NCBI RefSeq assembly: GCF_014235845.1
Contig: NZ_JACJUQ010000001.1
Span: forward strand, 372,001 to 436,000
DNA length: 64,000 nt
DNA from: Pontivivens nitratireducens
Lineage (GTDB): Bacteria; Pseudomonadota; Alphaproteobacteria; Rhodobacterales; Rhodobacteraceae
Direction: 5' to 3'
The position numbers and the translations under genes are program-made. Of the stretch, positions 7,824 to 17,183 are shown in pieces. Numbering within the stretch: position 1 is the stretch's first letter; each line of letters begins with the position of its first letter. Below the pieces are notes generated by a model. It had not been told where the DNA came from. It made no database searches and was given only the letters and a program-made list of their open reading frames with translations.

Positions 7824-8758
7824 AGGGTCGCCTCCACCTTGGCGATGTGACGGGAGATTGCATCCCAGAAGGGATCGCGCAGTTCGGGACGCTCCATCCA
7901 CAATTCATGCTTTGCCCCCTCGACATTGACGAAGGTCGCGCGGCGCATCCGCTCCAACTGGCTGACCACGGCGGAATAGCTGACAACCGTGTCGCCGGTG
8001 CCGCATCCGGCGAGGATTGGCAGCTCCGGCAGGTCGGTGTCGAACAGGGCGTCCATCTCATCGAACGCGGCGGCCAGCCAGCCGACGGAGGGGGGGCCCA
8101 GTGCCAGATCCGGAATTTCCTCGATCAGCATTTGCATCCGGCGATATTGCTCGGGATCGGTGGTCAGCGGGTTGCCCTTGTAACCGCGCAGGGCGACATG
8201 CTCCGCCCCGCGTGCACCGGGGGCGAAATTTTCCCCCTGACCGAATATGCGCAAGGTGCGCAGAATGAACGGCGCGAAGAATCCCTGTAGTGCAGGCAGA
8301 TGCAAACCCCACATCGGGGCGGAAAAACTGGCGGAGGCCGCAGGAAGCCCCTCGATCAGCGCCCGCAATCCGATCGCGCCGCCCATGGAATGCGCGAACA
8401 TGTGCAGAGGGCGGGGCATGTCCGCGACTGCCGACAGCAAGCTGGCGACATCATGCTGGTATTCCCAGAAATGTTTGACGTGGCCCAGCTCGGTCGTGTC
8501 GTTGATCCGGGTGGACAGGCCCTGACCGCGCCAGTCGATACAGGCAACGCTGAAGCCCATTCCGATCAGATGCGCAATCACCTGCGCGTATTTTTCGATG
8601 TATTCCGTGCGGCCGGGCAGAATCAGCGCGGTGCCGCGAGTGCCACCTGACCATGTGGCGATACGCACCCGTATCCCGTCGCTGGTCCGGTGAAAGGTCG
8701 CGGTGCCCCCCGCAGGGGCACCGGACAGATCCGAATGCAGGGGGGCAGGCTCAGCCAA
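7820..8758 (-). CDS. Alpha/beta hydrolase, lysophospholipase (PldB-like)
   Basis: Serine hydrolase of 312 aa in the hydrolase_4/monoacylglycerol-lipase group. The motif [10 protein letters not shown] is diagnostic of PldB-like proteins, [10 protein letters not shown] is the strand-helix turn, and AHSMGG carries the nucleophile Ser. Asp in GCGTGDTVV and His in VEGAKHELW complete the triad. No signal peptide is present. The gene overlaps the upstream SCP2 gene by 8 nt, so lipid binding and lipid hydrolysis may be functionally linked. Confidence 0.85.
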   Translation of the reverse strand: MAEPAPLHSDLSGAPAGGTATFHRTSDGIRVRIATWSGGTRGTALILPGRTEYIEKYAQVIAHLIGMGFSVACIDWRGQGLSTRINDTTELGHVKHFWEYQHDVASLLSAVADMPRPLHMFAHSMGGAIGLRALIEGLPAASASFSAPMWGLHLPALQGFFAPFILRTLRIFGQGENFAPGARGAEHVALRGYKGNPLTTDPEQYRRMQMLIEEIPDLALGPPSVGWLAAAFDEMDALFDTDLPELPILAGCGTGDTVVSYSAVVSQLERMRRATFVNVEGAKHELWMERPELRDPFWDAISRHIAKVEATL

Positions 8759-9041
8759 GGACCGAACCCAGCTTCATGGCGAGGCCCATATCGCCCTCGA
8801 TCTTGAGCTTGCCACCCATGAAGGCGGAGGTCGGGTTCAGTTCGCCCGACAGGATGTCCTGAAAGGTGTCGGCATCCGCGATCAGGGTGCAGTCGGCATC
8901 GGAATCGTCTTCCTTGACGCCGCTTTCGTCGATGCGCACCGCGCCTTCGTCCTCGATCACGAACTTGATCGAACCGTCGTCGAACCCGTCGCCGATTTTC
9001 TCACGCAGGGCGGTGACGGCCATGTCCACGATTGTACTCAT
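8751..9041 (-). CDS. SCP2 sterol-binding-domain protein
   Basis: A 96 aa protein made of one SCP2 (sterol carrier protein 2) domain, a hydrophobic-pocket fold that binds acyl chains or similar lipids. Visible features are the acidic N-terminal half ([16 protein letters not shown]) and the C-terminal family signature [20 protein letters not shown]. The start at 9041 has AAGGA upstream on the minus strand. It is the first gene of a two-gene unit with the lysophospholipase and is divergent from the TPR gene. Confidence 0.88.
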   Translation of the reverse strand: MSTIVDMAVTALREKIGDGFDDGSIKFVIEDEGAVRIDESGVKEDDSDADCTLIADADTFQDILSGELNPTSAFMGGKLKIEGDMGLAMKLGSVLG

Positions 9042-9108
9042 GTCGTTATCCTTGATCTGGCGCGAGGCAGGCCTCGCAATTGAAAATATCGGTGTTACCT
9101 TAACGTTC

Positions 9109-9654
9109 ATGAGACAGGTATCAATCGCTCTGACAAGCCTTGCCGTGGCGTTATCACTGGCCCTGCCGGGGATGGCGCAGGACCGGACCCTGTCGGATCT
9201 GATGGGGCAACTGGCGCAACCCGACGCCCGTGATGTGCCCGGAATTCAGGCCGAAATTCAGCGACGCTGGTCGCGATCGGGATCCCCTGCGGTGGATTTC
9301 CTGCTGAAACGGGGGGAGGACGCGCTGGCGCAGAATGACCTGTTGCGCGCGGTCGAGCATTTCAGTGCCGCGATAGATCACGCCCCAGATTTCGCGGAGG
9401 CGTGGAACGGGCGGGCAACGGCCTATTTCCTGCAAGGCGAATATGGGTTGAGCGTCGCGGACATTCGCGTGACATTGGCCCTGAACCCGCAGCATTACGG
9501 GGCGATGACCGGCCTGGGCCTGATATTGGAAGAGATCGGAGACTACCCTCGGGCACTGGCCGCATTTCGCATGGCCGATGCGCTGAATCCGCACCAGCCT
9601 GCGGTGACTGACGCGTTGGACCGCCTGGGCCGCATGCTCAGCGCCGACGCCTGA
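9109..9654 (+). CDS. Exported tetratricopeptide-repeat protein
   Basis: Protein of 181 aa with an N-terminal signal sequence ([20 protein letters not shown], cleavage probably after GMA). Mature residues hold about three TPR units, for example [36 protein letters not shown] and [16 protein letters not shown]. It is predicted periplasmic and to mediate protein-protein contacts. The frame is open upstream but overlaps the divergent SCP2 gene; the signal peptide fixes the start at 9109. Confidence 0.85.
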   Translation: MRQVSIALTSLAVALSLALPGMAQDRTLSDLMGQLAQPDARDVPGIQAEIQRRWSRSGSPAVDFLLKRGEDALAQNDLLRAVEHFSAAIDHAPDFAEAWNGRATAYFLQGEYGLSVADIRVTLALNPQHYGAMTGLGLILEEIGDYPRALAAFRMADALNPHQPAVTDALDRLGRMLSADA

Positions 9655-9676
9655 CCCTTTCTAAGACCGGACCTTC

Positions 9677-12646
9677 ATGACTCGCGACCGCACCGTTACG
9701 GCTGTACTCGGCCCCACGAACACTGGGAAAACGCACTACGCCATCGAGCGTATGCTTGGCCATCGCAACGGCATCATGGGCTTTCCGCTGCGCCTGCTGG
9801 CGCGTGAGGTCTATGACCGCATCGTTGCAGTGCGCGGCCCGTCGGTCGTGGCGCTGCTGACGGGGGAGGAGCGGATCGTGCCGCCGCGCGCGACCTACTG
9901 GATCTGTACGGTCGAGGCGATGCCGCCGATGGCGCTGGACTTTCTGGCCGTGGATGAGATCCAGCTATGCGCCGACCCGGACCGCGGTTACGTCTTTACC
10001 GACCGGCTGCTGAACGCGCGTGGATTGCATGAGACGTTGTTTCTGGGTGCGGACACGATGCGGTCGCGGATTTCCAACCTGATCCCCGAGGCGCGGTTCA
10101 TCCGGCGTGAGCGGTTGTCGAAACTGACATATACTGGTGGCAAGAAGACCAGCCGCATGCCCGCACGATCCGCTATCGTGGGGTTCTCGGTCGATGGCGT
10201 CTATGCGATGGCGGAACTGCTGCGCCGGCAAAAGGGTGGCGCGGCGGTGGTGATGGGCGCGCTCAGCCCTCGGACGCGAAATGCCCAAGTGGAGTTGTAC
10301 CAGAACGGCGATGTGGATCATCTGGTGGCGACCGATGCCATCGGGATGGGTCTGAACCTCGACATCAACCACGTGGCCTTTGCTGGTACGGCCAAGTTCG
10401 ACGGGCGGCGTTTTCGACATCTGATGCCCAACGAGTTGGCGCAGATCGCGGGCCGGGCAGGGCGCTATACCAATGACGGCACCTTCGGCACGACCGGTGA
10501 GGCGGAGCCGCTGGACCCCGACATGGCCGAGGCGATCGAGGAACACCGCTTCGCCCCCATCAAGAAACTGCAATGGCGCAACTCTCGGCTGGAATTTGGC
10601 ACGGTGGAGGCGCTGCTGCGCTCGCTTGAGGTGCCGCCCGAACATCCCGACTTGCAGCGCGCGCGCGAGGCGGACGATCTGCTGGCGCTGCGCACACTGT
10701 GGGCCTTGCCCGAGATGCACGACAAGGTGCGTCAGGGCCCCGAGGTGCGCATGTTGTGGGATGTCTGCCAGGTGCCGGATTTTCGCAAGGTCGCGGCGGC
10801 GGAACATGCCAGCCTGCTCAGCCGGATCCACGGGTTCCTGCTGGACGGTGGCACGATTCCCGACGATTGGCTGGCGCACAGGGTCAAACGCATCGACAAG
10901 GTGCACGGTGACATCGACGCGATCAGCAAAAGACTGGCTTTCGTGCGCACATGGACCTATGTGGCGCAACGCAAGGGATGGTTGAGTGATCCCGAGCATT
11001 GGCGTGGGGAAACCCGTGCGGTAGAAGACAGATTGTCGGATGCGCTGCACGCGGCCCTGACACAACGATTCGTCGATCGGCGCACATCCGTGCTCATGCG
11101 CCGGTTGAAACAGAAGGAGGGCCTCGTGGCCGACGTGAACGACAAAGGTGAAGTGTCAGTGGAGGGCCAGTTCGTAGGCCGTCTTTCGGGCTTCCGCTTC
11201 CAGCTAGATCCCACCGCCACCGCCGAGGAGGCGAAGACGTTGCGATCCGCAGCTCTGGCGGCGTTGCAACCGCAATACAACCTGTCCTCCGACAAGTTTT
11301 ATAACGCGCCCGACAAGGAAATCGACGTCACCGAACAGGGCGGCCTGATGTGGGGCGAACATGCCGTCGGCAAGATGTGCAAGGGGGCGGACATATTGTC
11401 GCCCCAGATCGAGGTCTTCGTCGATGACGAGGCAGGACCCGACGTGGCCGAAAAGGTCAAACGTCGTCTTGGCCACTGGCTGGACCGCAAGATCGCGGCG
11501 CTGTTCGAACCGCTGATCGCATTGCGCGACGATGAGGCGATGACCGGTCTGGCGAAGGGCATCGCGTTCCGCATTGTTGAGAATATGGGCGTGCTGCCGC
11601 GCGGTGAAGTTGCTCAGGACGTCAAGTCGCTGGAGCAGGACGCACGCGGAATGCTGCGCAAGCATGGCGTGCGCTTCGGTCAGTTCACCCTGTTCCAGCC
11701 GTTGCTGCTCAAACCTGCGCCGACCCGGCTGCGACTGGTGTTGTGGAGCTTGGCCCAAGGGCTCGATGAATTCCCCGAGGCACCGCCCCCCGGTCTGGTC
11801 ACGGTGCCTGCTGTCAAGGATGCTCCGCACGGTTACTACCCGATGGCCGGATACCGTCTGGCTGGTGAGCGGGCGATCCGCATCGACATGCTGGAGCGTC
11901 TGGCCGACATGATCCGCGGTCAGGACACGCGCGGCGGGTTCGAGGCGAACCCGGACATGCTGTCGATCACCGGTCTGACGCTGGATCAGTTCGCCGATCT
12001 GATGAGCGGTCTGGGATACAAGGCCGAGAAGGGTGAGCGGGCAAAGGTCAAGCCGGCTGCCGCTGCGGCCACGCCGAAAACTGACGAAGCGACCACCGCA
12101 GAATCTACCTCCACCGAATCCGCTCCTGCCGAACCGACCCCCGCTGAGCCGACCCCTGCCGAACCTGTGGCAGATGATAAGCCCGCCGACGCGCTGGATA
12201 TCACGGCCGAGGTCGTGGTCGAGCCTGCGACGGAATCGGCGGAGCAGGTCGCGGATGCGATCCCGCCGGACGCGGCCCCGGCCTCCGCCGAAATAGCCGA
12301 GGAAACTCCCGCGCCAGAAGCCGTGGCCGATACACCGGCGCAGGCCAAGCCCGAGGAGCAGGAGGTGTTTTACACCTTCACCTGGGCGCCGAAAGCGCGC
12401 GGCAACCGCAATTCTGGTCCCCGCCGCGATGCGTCCGACGCAGGCGGTGAAAAATCCGGCGGTCGTCCGCAGGGCAAGGGCGGCAAGGGCCGTGGGCGCA
12501 AGCCTGACAGCAAGGGCGGCAAGCCGGGTGAAAAGGGGCGCGGCAACAAGCCTCAGACCCACAGCGCCCGCCCGCAGCGCAGCGAAAAGCCTATTGATCC
12601 CGACAATCCCTTTGCGGCGCTGATGGCCCTGAAGGACAAGAAGTGA
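9677..12646 (+). CDS. SUV3-like DEAD/DEAH-type RNA helicase
   Basis: Helicase of 989 aa. GPTNTGKT at 12-19 is the Walker A, DEIQ at 93-96 motif II, and the second RecA domain includes ATDAIGMGLNLDINHVAF and QIAGRAGRYTNDG (motif VI). This arrangement is that of SUV3/MgpS helicases, which in mitochondria unwind RNA for decay. The C-terminal 180 residues are a Pro/Ala/Glu-rich stretch with repeated PAEPT units, then a Gly/Lys/Arg-rich tail like those of RNA-binding proteins. It begins 22 nt after the TPR gene and is followed 7 nt later by the asparaginase gene. The bacterial role is inferred, not shown. Confidence 0.88.
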   Translation: MTRDRTVTAVLGPTNTGKTHYAIERMLGHRNGIMGFPLRLLAREVYDRIVAVRGPSVVALLTGEERIVPPRATYWICTVEAMPPMALDFLAVDEIQLCADPDRGYVFTDRLLNARGLHETLFLGADTMRSRISNLIPEARFIRRERLSKLTYTGGKKTSRMPARSAIVGFSVDGVYAMAELLRRQKGGAAVVMGALSPRTRNAQVELYQNGDVDHLVATDAIGMGLNLDINHVAFAGTAKFDGRRFRHLMPNELAQIAGRAGRYTNDGTFGTTGEAEPLDPDMAEAIEEHRFAPIKKLQWRNSRLEFGTVEALLRSLEVPPEHPDLQRAREADDLLALRTLWALPEMHDKVRQGPEVRMLWDVCQVPDFRKVAAAEHASLLSRIHGFLLDGGTIPDDWLAHRVKRIDKVHGDIDAISKRLAFVRTWTYVAQRKGWLSDPEHWRGETRAVEDRLSDALHAALTQRFVDRRTSVLMRRLKQKEGLVADVNDKGEVSVEGQFVGRLSGFRFQLDPTATAEEAKTLRSAALAALQPQYNLSSDKFYNAPDKEIDVTEQGGLMWGEHAVGKMCKGADILSPQIEVFVDDEAGPDVAEKVKRRLGHWLDRKIAALFEPLIALRDDEAMTGLAKGIAFRIVENMGVLPRGEVAQDVKSLEQDARGMLRKHGVRFGQFTLFQPLLLKPAPTRLRLVLWSLAQGLDEFPEAPPPGLVTVPAVKDAPHGYYPMAGYRLAGERAIRIDMLERLADMIRGQDTRGGFEANPDMLSITGLTLDQFADLMSGLGYKAEKGERAKVKPAAAAATPKTDEATTAESTSTESAPAEPTPAEPTPAEPVADDKPADALDITAEVVVEPATESAEQVADAIPPDAAPASAEIAEETPAPEAVADTPAQAKPEEQEVFYTFTWAPKARGNRNSGPRRDASDAGGEKSGGRPQGKGGKGRGRKPDSKGGKPGEKGRGNKPQTHSARPQRSEKPIDPDNPFAALMALKDKK

Positions 12647-12653
12647 TCCACTG

Positions 12654-13589
12654 ATGCGGCCTGTTACAGTCCTCTATACCGGGGGCACCATCGGCATGAG
12701 GCCGGGGCCGGATGGCCTCGGTCCGGATGCCGCGTTCGAGGGGGCCTTTCGCGCCGCCGTGACGGCGCGCGATTTCCACTGGCTCGAAACACCGCATTTG
12801 CTGGATTCCAGCGCGATGGGGCCGCAGGATTGGCAGACGATCGCGGACCTTTCGTGTGATATTTCAGGTGGGCTGGTGATCCTGCACGGCACCGATACGA
12901 TGGCCTACACGGCAGCGGCTCTGTCGTTCCTGCTGCACGATCTGGGCGCGCCGGTGGTGCTGACCGGCGCTCAGATTCCGATGCAATCCGAGGGTAGCGA
13001 CGCGGCGGCGAACGCGGAACTGGCTTTGGATGTGGCGGCGCGAAGCCCCCGAGCAGAGGTGATGATTGCCTTTGGTGGAGCCTTGCTGCGCGGCAATCGG
13101 GCGGTCAAATGTCATGCGCAGAACCCAGAGGCCTTCTGTTCGCCGAACTTCCCGGCGCTGAACGGGGCCGAGTCTGTGCAGTTCGCGCATCCGTTCACCG
13201 GACGTCAGATCTCACCTGTCGGCGTGCTAAAGCTTTATCCCGGCATCGGGGCCGAGGCTCTGGGCGGCTTTGCTCATCTGCCCGGTCTGGTGGTGGAAGC
13301 CTTCGGCTCCGGCAATATGCCGGGGGAGGGGACATCGTTTCATGCGGGGCTGATGCTCGCGCGCAGACGTGGACAGGAAATCGTCGTCGTCACGCAGACC
13401 GGCGGAGGTCAGGTCGCCGCCCGCACCTATGCGGCGGGTGCGAGTGTGGCGCAGCTGGGCCTGATCCCCGGTGGCGATCTGACCACGCCTGCCGCCGTGA
13501 CGAAGCTGGGCTGGTTGTTGGCACAGGGCTTGCGCGGGAATGACCTGGCCGATGCCATGGCGCGGCCTGTCGCAGGGGAAATGTCGTGA
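12654..13589 (+). CDS. L-asparaginase
   Basis: Hydrolyses L-asparagine to aspartate and ammonia. The 311 aa protein carries both active-site signatures: YTGGTIGM near the N-terminus (catalytic Thr in TGGTI) and HGTDTMAYTAAAL (H78-G-T80-D81-T) with the second Thr-Asp pair. No signal peptide is seen, so it resembles cytosolic type I enzymes. It is translationally linked to the helicase before it (7 nt) and the S4 gene after it (1 nt overlap). Confidence 0.9.
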   Translation: MRPVTVLYTGGTIGMRPGPDGLGPDAAFEGAFRAAVTARDFHWLETPHLLDSSAMGPQDWQTIADLSCDISGGLVILHGTDTMAYTAAALSFLLHDLGAPVVLTGAQIPMQSEGSDAAANAELALDVAARSPRAEVMIAFGGALLRGNRAVKCHAQNPEAFCSPNFPALNGAESVQFAHPFTGRQISPVGVLKLYPGIGAEALGGFAHLPGLVVEAFGSGNMPGEGTSFHAGLMLARRRGQEIVVVTQTGGGQVAARTYAAGASVAQLGLIPGGDLTTPAAVTKLGWLLAQGLRGNDLADAMARPVAGEMS

Positions 13590-13957
13590 TGGGAGAGACG
13601 TTGCGCATCGACAAGTGGCTGTGGCAGGCCCGTTTTTTCAAGACACGGACCCTCGCCGCCAAGGTGGTGCAGACCTCCGGGTGTCGGGTGAACGGAACAC
13701 GGGTGTCCAAGCCGGCCTCCCCCGTTCGGGTGGGCGATGTCGTGACCTTCGCCAAGGACGAGCATATCCGCAGGATACAGGTGGAGGTGCTGGGTGAGCG
13801 GCGCGGACCCGCACCTGAGGCACAAACGCTTTATACCGATCTGGATCCGCCCCAACCGCGCGAACGTTCCGCAGCGCCCGAACGGGTGGGTGGGCGCCCG
13901 ACCAAGCGGGACCGCCGTGCGACCGATGCGCTTTTGTCCCAGGACCCGGACAGTTGA
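13589..13957 (+). CDS. S4-domain RNA-binding protein (Hsp15/HslR-like)
   Basis: A 122 aa protein whose first 60 residues form an S4 RNA-binding domain: [20 protein letters not shown], then [20 protein letters not shown]. Hsp15 recycles free 50S subunits carrying nascent chains; the same role is inferred here. The C-terminus is basic and disordered. ATG at 13589 forms a TGATG overlap with the asparaginase stop; the GTG at 13586 is equally close to AGGGGA and remains possible. Confidence 0.85.
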   Translation: MGETLRIDKWLWQARFFKTRTLAAKVVQTSGCRVNGTRVSKPASPVRVGDVVTFAKDEHIRRIQVEVLGERRGPAPEAQTLYTDLDPPQPRERSAAPERVGGRPTKRDRRATDALLSQDPDS

Positions 13958-14045
13958 ACCGGCGAGACCTTGCACCATCGCGGAACGGGGGCTAAATCGG
14001 GCCGAACGACGCTTGAAATCCCGCTGCCTCGAGGACAATCCGACA

Positions 14046-14384
14046 ATGACCTATGTCGTCACCGACAACTGCATCGCCTGCAAGTATACCGATTGCGTGG
14101 AGGTCTGCCCCGTTGATTGTTTCTACGAGGGTGAGAACATGCTGGTGATCCATCCCGACGAATGCATCGATTGCGGCGTGTGCGAACCGGAATGCCCGGC
14201 CGACGCGATCCGCCCGGATACCGAGCCGGACATGGAAAGCTGGGTCGAATTCAATCGAAAATACTCCGAGGCGTGGCCCGTCATCATCACCAAGAAGGAC
14301 CAGTTGCCCGAAGCAGAGGAACTGGACGGCACGGCCAACAAGCTGGAAACCCACTTCTCCGAGGCGCCGGGGGAGGGGGGCTGA
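14046..14384 (+). CDS. fdxA: 7Fe ferredoxin (FdxA type)
   Basis: Low-potential electron carrier of 112 aa with one [3Fe-4S] and one [4Fe-4S] cluster. The N-terminal cysteines C9, C12, C17, C21 and C25 have the spacing of seven-iron ferredoxins ([17 protein letters not shown]); the second motif is [12 protein letters not shown] (C40, C43, C46, C50). The C-terminal extension after residue 60 is usual for this alphaproteobacterial group. The start at 14046 follows GAGGA. The 88 bp upstream shows no other gene; it may be transcribed with the S4 gene or alone. Confidence 0.93.
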   Translation: MTYVVTDNCIACKYTDCVEVCPVDCFYEGENMLVIHPDECIDCGVCEPECPADAIRPDTEPDMESWVEFNRKYSEAWPVIITKKDQLPEAEELDGTANKLETHFSEAPGEGG

Positions 14385-14708
14385 GCGATTCGCTGCTCGG
14401 CCCCGTCATAGGGTCTTGTGCGGTTTGAATCGTTATCGTAACGTCAATTTTCAACTTCAGGTTGCATGATGCGCGCTTTTTAAGGGTGCGACGCAGCATC
14501 TGCATTGTCGAGGCGTGCGTGCAAATTGAAATTGCACGTCACGTGTGCTATATAATCTTCATATATGTGGTGAGCGTTCGATCCCGTCGGGGGCGAGGGC
14601 GGCGCAGTCTCGATCAGGATGTCTTGAGCCGGGTGTACGGAGGCAATTGCCGTGCGCTGGGTTTTTGATCGCCTTTGTGGACCCACACTCAATGCAAGGG
14701 ATACAAAT
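14385..14708. other. 324 bp intergenic region upstream of carD
   Basis: No gene is supported here. The only strong signals are a sigma70-type promoter with an inverted repeat on its -35 (14519-14556), which would give carD a leader of about 145 nt. A short inverted repeat just after fdxA (AGCGA/TCGCT near 14385) is too weak to call a terminator. Confidence 0.5.
14519..14556 (+). promoter_or_regulatory. carD promoter with inverted repeat over the -35
   Basis: TTGAAA (14526-14531) is followed after 17 bp by TATATA (14549-14554), or after 19 bp by TATAAT (14551-14556). GTGCAA (14519-14524) and TTGCAC (14532-14537) form a perfect 6 bp inverted repeat with a 7 bp spacer that contains the -35, so a bound protein would block RNA polymerase. 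Confidence 0.5.
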
Positions 14709-15227
14709 ATGACCAAGGCGAAGACGGGCAACGAATTTCGACCCAACGATTTCATCGTATATCCGGCGCATGGCGTCGGGCGCATCACCGCTGTAGAAGA
14801 GCAGGAAATCGCAGGCATCTCAATGGAGCTGTTTGTCATTTCCTTCGAAAAGGACAAGATGACATTGCGCGTCCCGACGGCGAAGGCGACTTCGGTGGGA
14901 ATGCGGTCGCTGTCCTCGCCCGATATCGTCGAAAAGGCGTTGGATACGCTCAAGGGCCGCGCCCGAGTCAAAAAGGCGATGTGGTCGCGTCGTGCGCAGG
15001 AATACGAGCAGAAGATCAACTCCGGCGATCTGATTTCCATCGCGGAAGTCGTGCGCGACCTGCACCGCAACGATGATCAGCGTGAGCAATCCTATTCCGA
15101 GCGTCAGCTGTATGAGGCGGCGCTGGAACGTCTGACACGCGAAGTCGCGGCTGTGGACGGGGTCGAGGAAGCCTCCGCCCAGTCCAAGATCGACGCGGTG
15201 CTGGAGGCACGGGCCGCAGCGGCCTGA
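14709..15227 (+). CDS. carD: CarD-family transcription regulator
   Basis: A 172 aa protein that binds the RNA polymerase beta subunit and stabilises open complexes at promoters; in alphaproteobacteria it influences growth-rate-linked genes. The N-terminal RNAP-interacting domain (FRPNDFIVYPAHGVGRI, then MTLRVPTAKATSVGMR) is followed by the helical DNA-binding domain (SRRAQEYEQKINSGDLISIA, then SERQLYEAALERL). The ATG at 14709 is the start; the upstream extension of the frame lacks family similarity. The gene is monocistronic with a downstream hairpin. Confidence 0.93.
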   Translation: MTKAKTGNEFRPNDFIVYPAHGVGRITAVEEQEIAGISMELFVISFEKDKMTLRVPTAKATSVGMRSLSSPDIVEKALDTLKGRARVKKAMWSRRAQEYEQKINSGDLISIAEVVRDLHRNDDQREQSYSERQLYEAALERLTREVAAVDGVEEASAQSKIDAVLEARAAAA

Positions 15228-15260
15228 GGCCTCACCGCTCCACGATGAATAGAAATGTTT

Positions 15261-15285
15261 GAGGCCGTCCGCATCGGGCGGCCTC
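15261..15285. terminator. Bidirectional hairpin between carD and cobS
   Basis: GAGGCCGTCCG (15261-15271) pairs with CGGGCGGCCTC (15275-15285) with one G-U pair. It lies between the convergent stop codons of carD and cobS. No strong T-run is present on either side. Confidence 0.6.
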
Positions 15286-15312
15286 AGTCGTATCGTCCTC
15301 CGATCTGGAAGA

Positions 15313-16065
15313 TCAGGAATACACCACGCTCAATACCAGCAGACAGCCGATTTCGGCCAGTTGCTGCACGCCGCCCAGAACGTCACCGGTCTGCCCACCG
15401 ATCTTTCGCAGGGCCAGTATGATGAGGGGCAGGGGCAGAAGCACGATTGCGATCAGGCTGGCCGGGGCGATCAGCAGAACCGCGATCAATGTCAGTCCGG
15501 TGCCGATCGCAACCGTCACCCCCCTCGGCTGACCGGTGGAGGCGGACAGGCCTTCGCTTCGGGCGAGCGGCATCCATGCCATCACCGCCAGCATCACCGC
15601 GCGCGAGGCCGCCCCGCTCAGCATCATCGCCACGAGCAGCCCCGCCCCATCGAACAGGGCGAGGCTTTGCCAGCGCAAACCGAGCGCGAGCAAAAGCGCC
15701 ACCACGCCAAACGCGCCGACGCGGCTGTCCTTCATGATGTCCAATGCACGGGACTTGTCGCGACCGCCGCCCAGACCATCGGCGCAATCGGCCAGCCCGT
15801 CCTCATGCAACGCGCCGGTCATCAGCACCAGAACGGCCAGCGCAAGGCCTGCGGACAGTGTCGGGGACAAGCCGATCCACATCGCAGCCCATCCCACCGC
15901 GCCCGCCACTGCGCCAAGGATCGCGCCGACCAGGGGCCACGCCCATCCGGCCCGCGCGCCTCGCAGACCCGCGCGGGCATGATCGACCGGGACCGGCAGG
16001 CGTGTCAGCAGGCTGAAGGCGACGGGAATGTCGTGCACTTCGATTGCGGGGGGCGTTTCGTTCAT
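15313..16065 (-). CDS. cobS: Adenosylcobinamide-GDP ribazoletransferase
   Basis: Last assembly step of cobalamin: joins adenosylcobinamide-GDP and alpha-ribazole (or its phosphate) in the inner membrane. The 250 aa protein has several hydrophobic helices. Family motifs are FSLLTRLPVPVDH near the N-terminus, GALHEDGLADCADGLGGG with its acidic catalytic cluster, and DSRVGAFGV. The start MNETPPAIEV at 16065 has AGGA six bases upstream. It is divergent from cobT across 85 bp. Confidence 0.93.
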   Translation of the reverse strand: MNETPPAIEVHDIPVAFSLLTRLPVPVDHARAGLRGARAGWAWPLVGAILGAVAGAVGWAAMWIGLSPTLSAGLALAVLVLMTGALHEDGLADCADGLGGGRDKSRALDIMKDSRVGAFGVVALLLALGLRWQSLALFDGAGLLVAMMLSGAASRAVMLAVMAWMPLARSEGLSASTGQPRGVTVAIGTGLTLIAVLLIAPASLIAIVLLPLPLIILALRKIGGQTGDVLGGVQQLAEIGCLLVLSVVYS

Positions 16066-16151
16066 GGCGGTCCTGACGGCGCGTAGGGGGTTACGTGGGC
16101 GTAGCCGCGCCGTTATGCCTTGCCTGACGCTGCCAGCCAAGGATATTGCCG

Positions 16152-17153
16152 ATGACCGCGACCCTCCCCGATATTTCCGCCCGGATCGCACAGCGCCCTG
16201 ACGTCGATATGGTTGCACGCACCGCAGCGCGGGCGCGAAACGAGATGTTGACCAAGCCGCCCGGCGCGCTGGGGCGGCTGGAGGATCTGGCGATCTGGTA
16301 TGCCGGATGGCGCGGGCACGCGGCGCCGCGTGTCTTGACCCCTCAGGTCATCGTCTTTGCCGGCAATCATGGCATCACGGGACAGGGGGTTTCTGCTTTT
16401 CCGGCCGAGGTTACCGCGCAGATGGTCGCGAATTTTCAGCAGGGCGGCGCTGCGATCAACCAGTTGGCAAGGGATGCGGCGGCGCGAATGGATGTTCACG
16501 CACTCGAACTCGACCGCCCCACGCAGGACTTCACCCAAGACCCGGCGATGAGCGCACAGGACTGCACCGCCGCCTTCGATACCGGGTGGAACGCCGTGGA
16601 CGTCACCACGGATCTGCTGGTTGTGGGTGAGATGGGGATCGGCAACACCACCTCCGCCGCGGCGATTGCGGCGGCGCTGCTGGGTGGTTCAGGCGCGGAT
16701 TGGGTGGGACGCGGCACGGGTGTGGACGATGACGGGCTGGCGCGAAAGGCCGAGGTTGTCGATCGCGGCCTTGCCGCAAACCCGTCGCGCGATCCGCTGG
16801 CGGTGCTCGCGGCACTGGGCGGGCGGGAAATCGCGGCTATGGCGGGGGCCATCGCACGGGCCCGCAGCTTGCGCATTCCCGTCGTGCTGGACGGTTTTAT
16901 CTGTTCCACCGCCGCACTGGTGCTGCACAGGGTCGATTCCGACGCGGTGGCGCATTGCGTGGCCGGGCATCTGTCGGCGGAGGGGGCGCATGCACGTCTG
17001 CTGGACGCGATGGGTCTGGAGCCGCTGCTGGATCTGGGATTGCGATTGGGCGAGGGGTCTGGTGCCGCTCTTGCCATTCACATCGTCCGCGCCGCCTTGG
17101 CCTGCCATTCGGGCATGGCCACCTTTGATGAGGCGGGGGTCGCAGACGGCTAG
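16152..17153 (+). CDS. cobT: Nicotinate-nucleotide--dimethylbenzimidazole phosphoribosyltransferase
   Basis: Makes alpha-ribazole phosphate, the lower ligand of B12, feeding CobS. The 333 aa protein has the family signatures [55 protein letters not shown] and the C-terminal Gly-rich [11 protein letters not shown]. The start used is the ATG at 16152 with AAGGA upstream. The 3' end lies in a 12 bp tandem repeat that duplicates its stop codon. B12 made here could serve the mutase encoded at 60-62 kb. Confidence 0.94.
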   Translation: MTATLPDISARIAQRPDVDMVARTAARARNEMLTKPPGALGRLEDLAIWYAGWRGHAAPRVLTPQVIVFAGNHGITGQGVSAFPAEVTAQMVANFQQGGAAINQLARDAAARMDVHALELDRPTQDFTQDPAMSAQDCTAAFDTGWNAVDVTTDLLVVGEMGIGNTTSAAAIAAALLGGSGADWVGRGTGVDDDGLARKAEVVDRGLAANPSRDPLAVLAALGGREIAAMAGAIARARSLRIPVVLDGFICSTAALVLHRVDSDAVAHCVAGHLSAEGAHARLLDAMGLEPLLDLGLRLGEGSGAALAIHIVRAALACHSGMATFDEAGVADG

Positions 17154-17183
17154 CATGTGGGCTAGAATGTCGGCTAGAACATC
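17148..17183. repeat. Three 12 bp tandem repeats spanning two convergent stop codons
   Basis: GGCTAGCATGTG, GGCTAGAATGTC and GGCTAGAACATC follow each other at 17148, 17160 and 17172. The first supplies the cobT stop; the next two carry in-frame TAG codons behind it. The minus-strand stop of the FAD oxidoreductase (17176-17174) lies in the third unit. Confidence 0.8.

Noticed and set aside
8866-9108. N-terminal extension of the TPR protein frame
   Set aside because: The extension lies antisense to the SCP2 gene, and the signal peptide at 9109 clearly marks the true N-terminus.
12086-12180. Short PAEPT repeats in the helicase gene considered as a mobile or CRISPR-like repeat
   Set aside because: They are in-frame codon repeats of a low-complexity protein tail with no spacers.
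16066-16151. Possible cobalamin riboswitch between cobS and cobT
   Set aside because: The interval is only 86 bp and no B12-box-like sequence (GCCACTG type) is present, too short for the aptamer.
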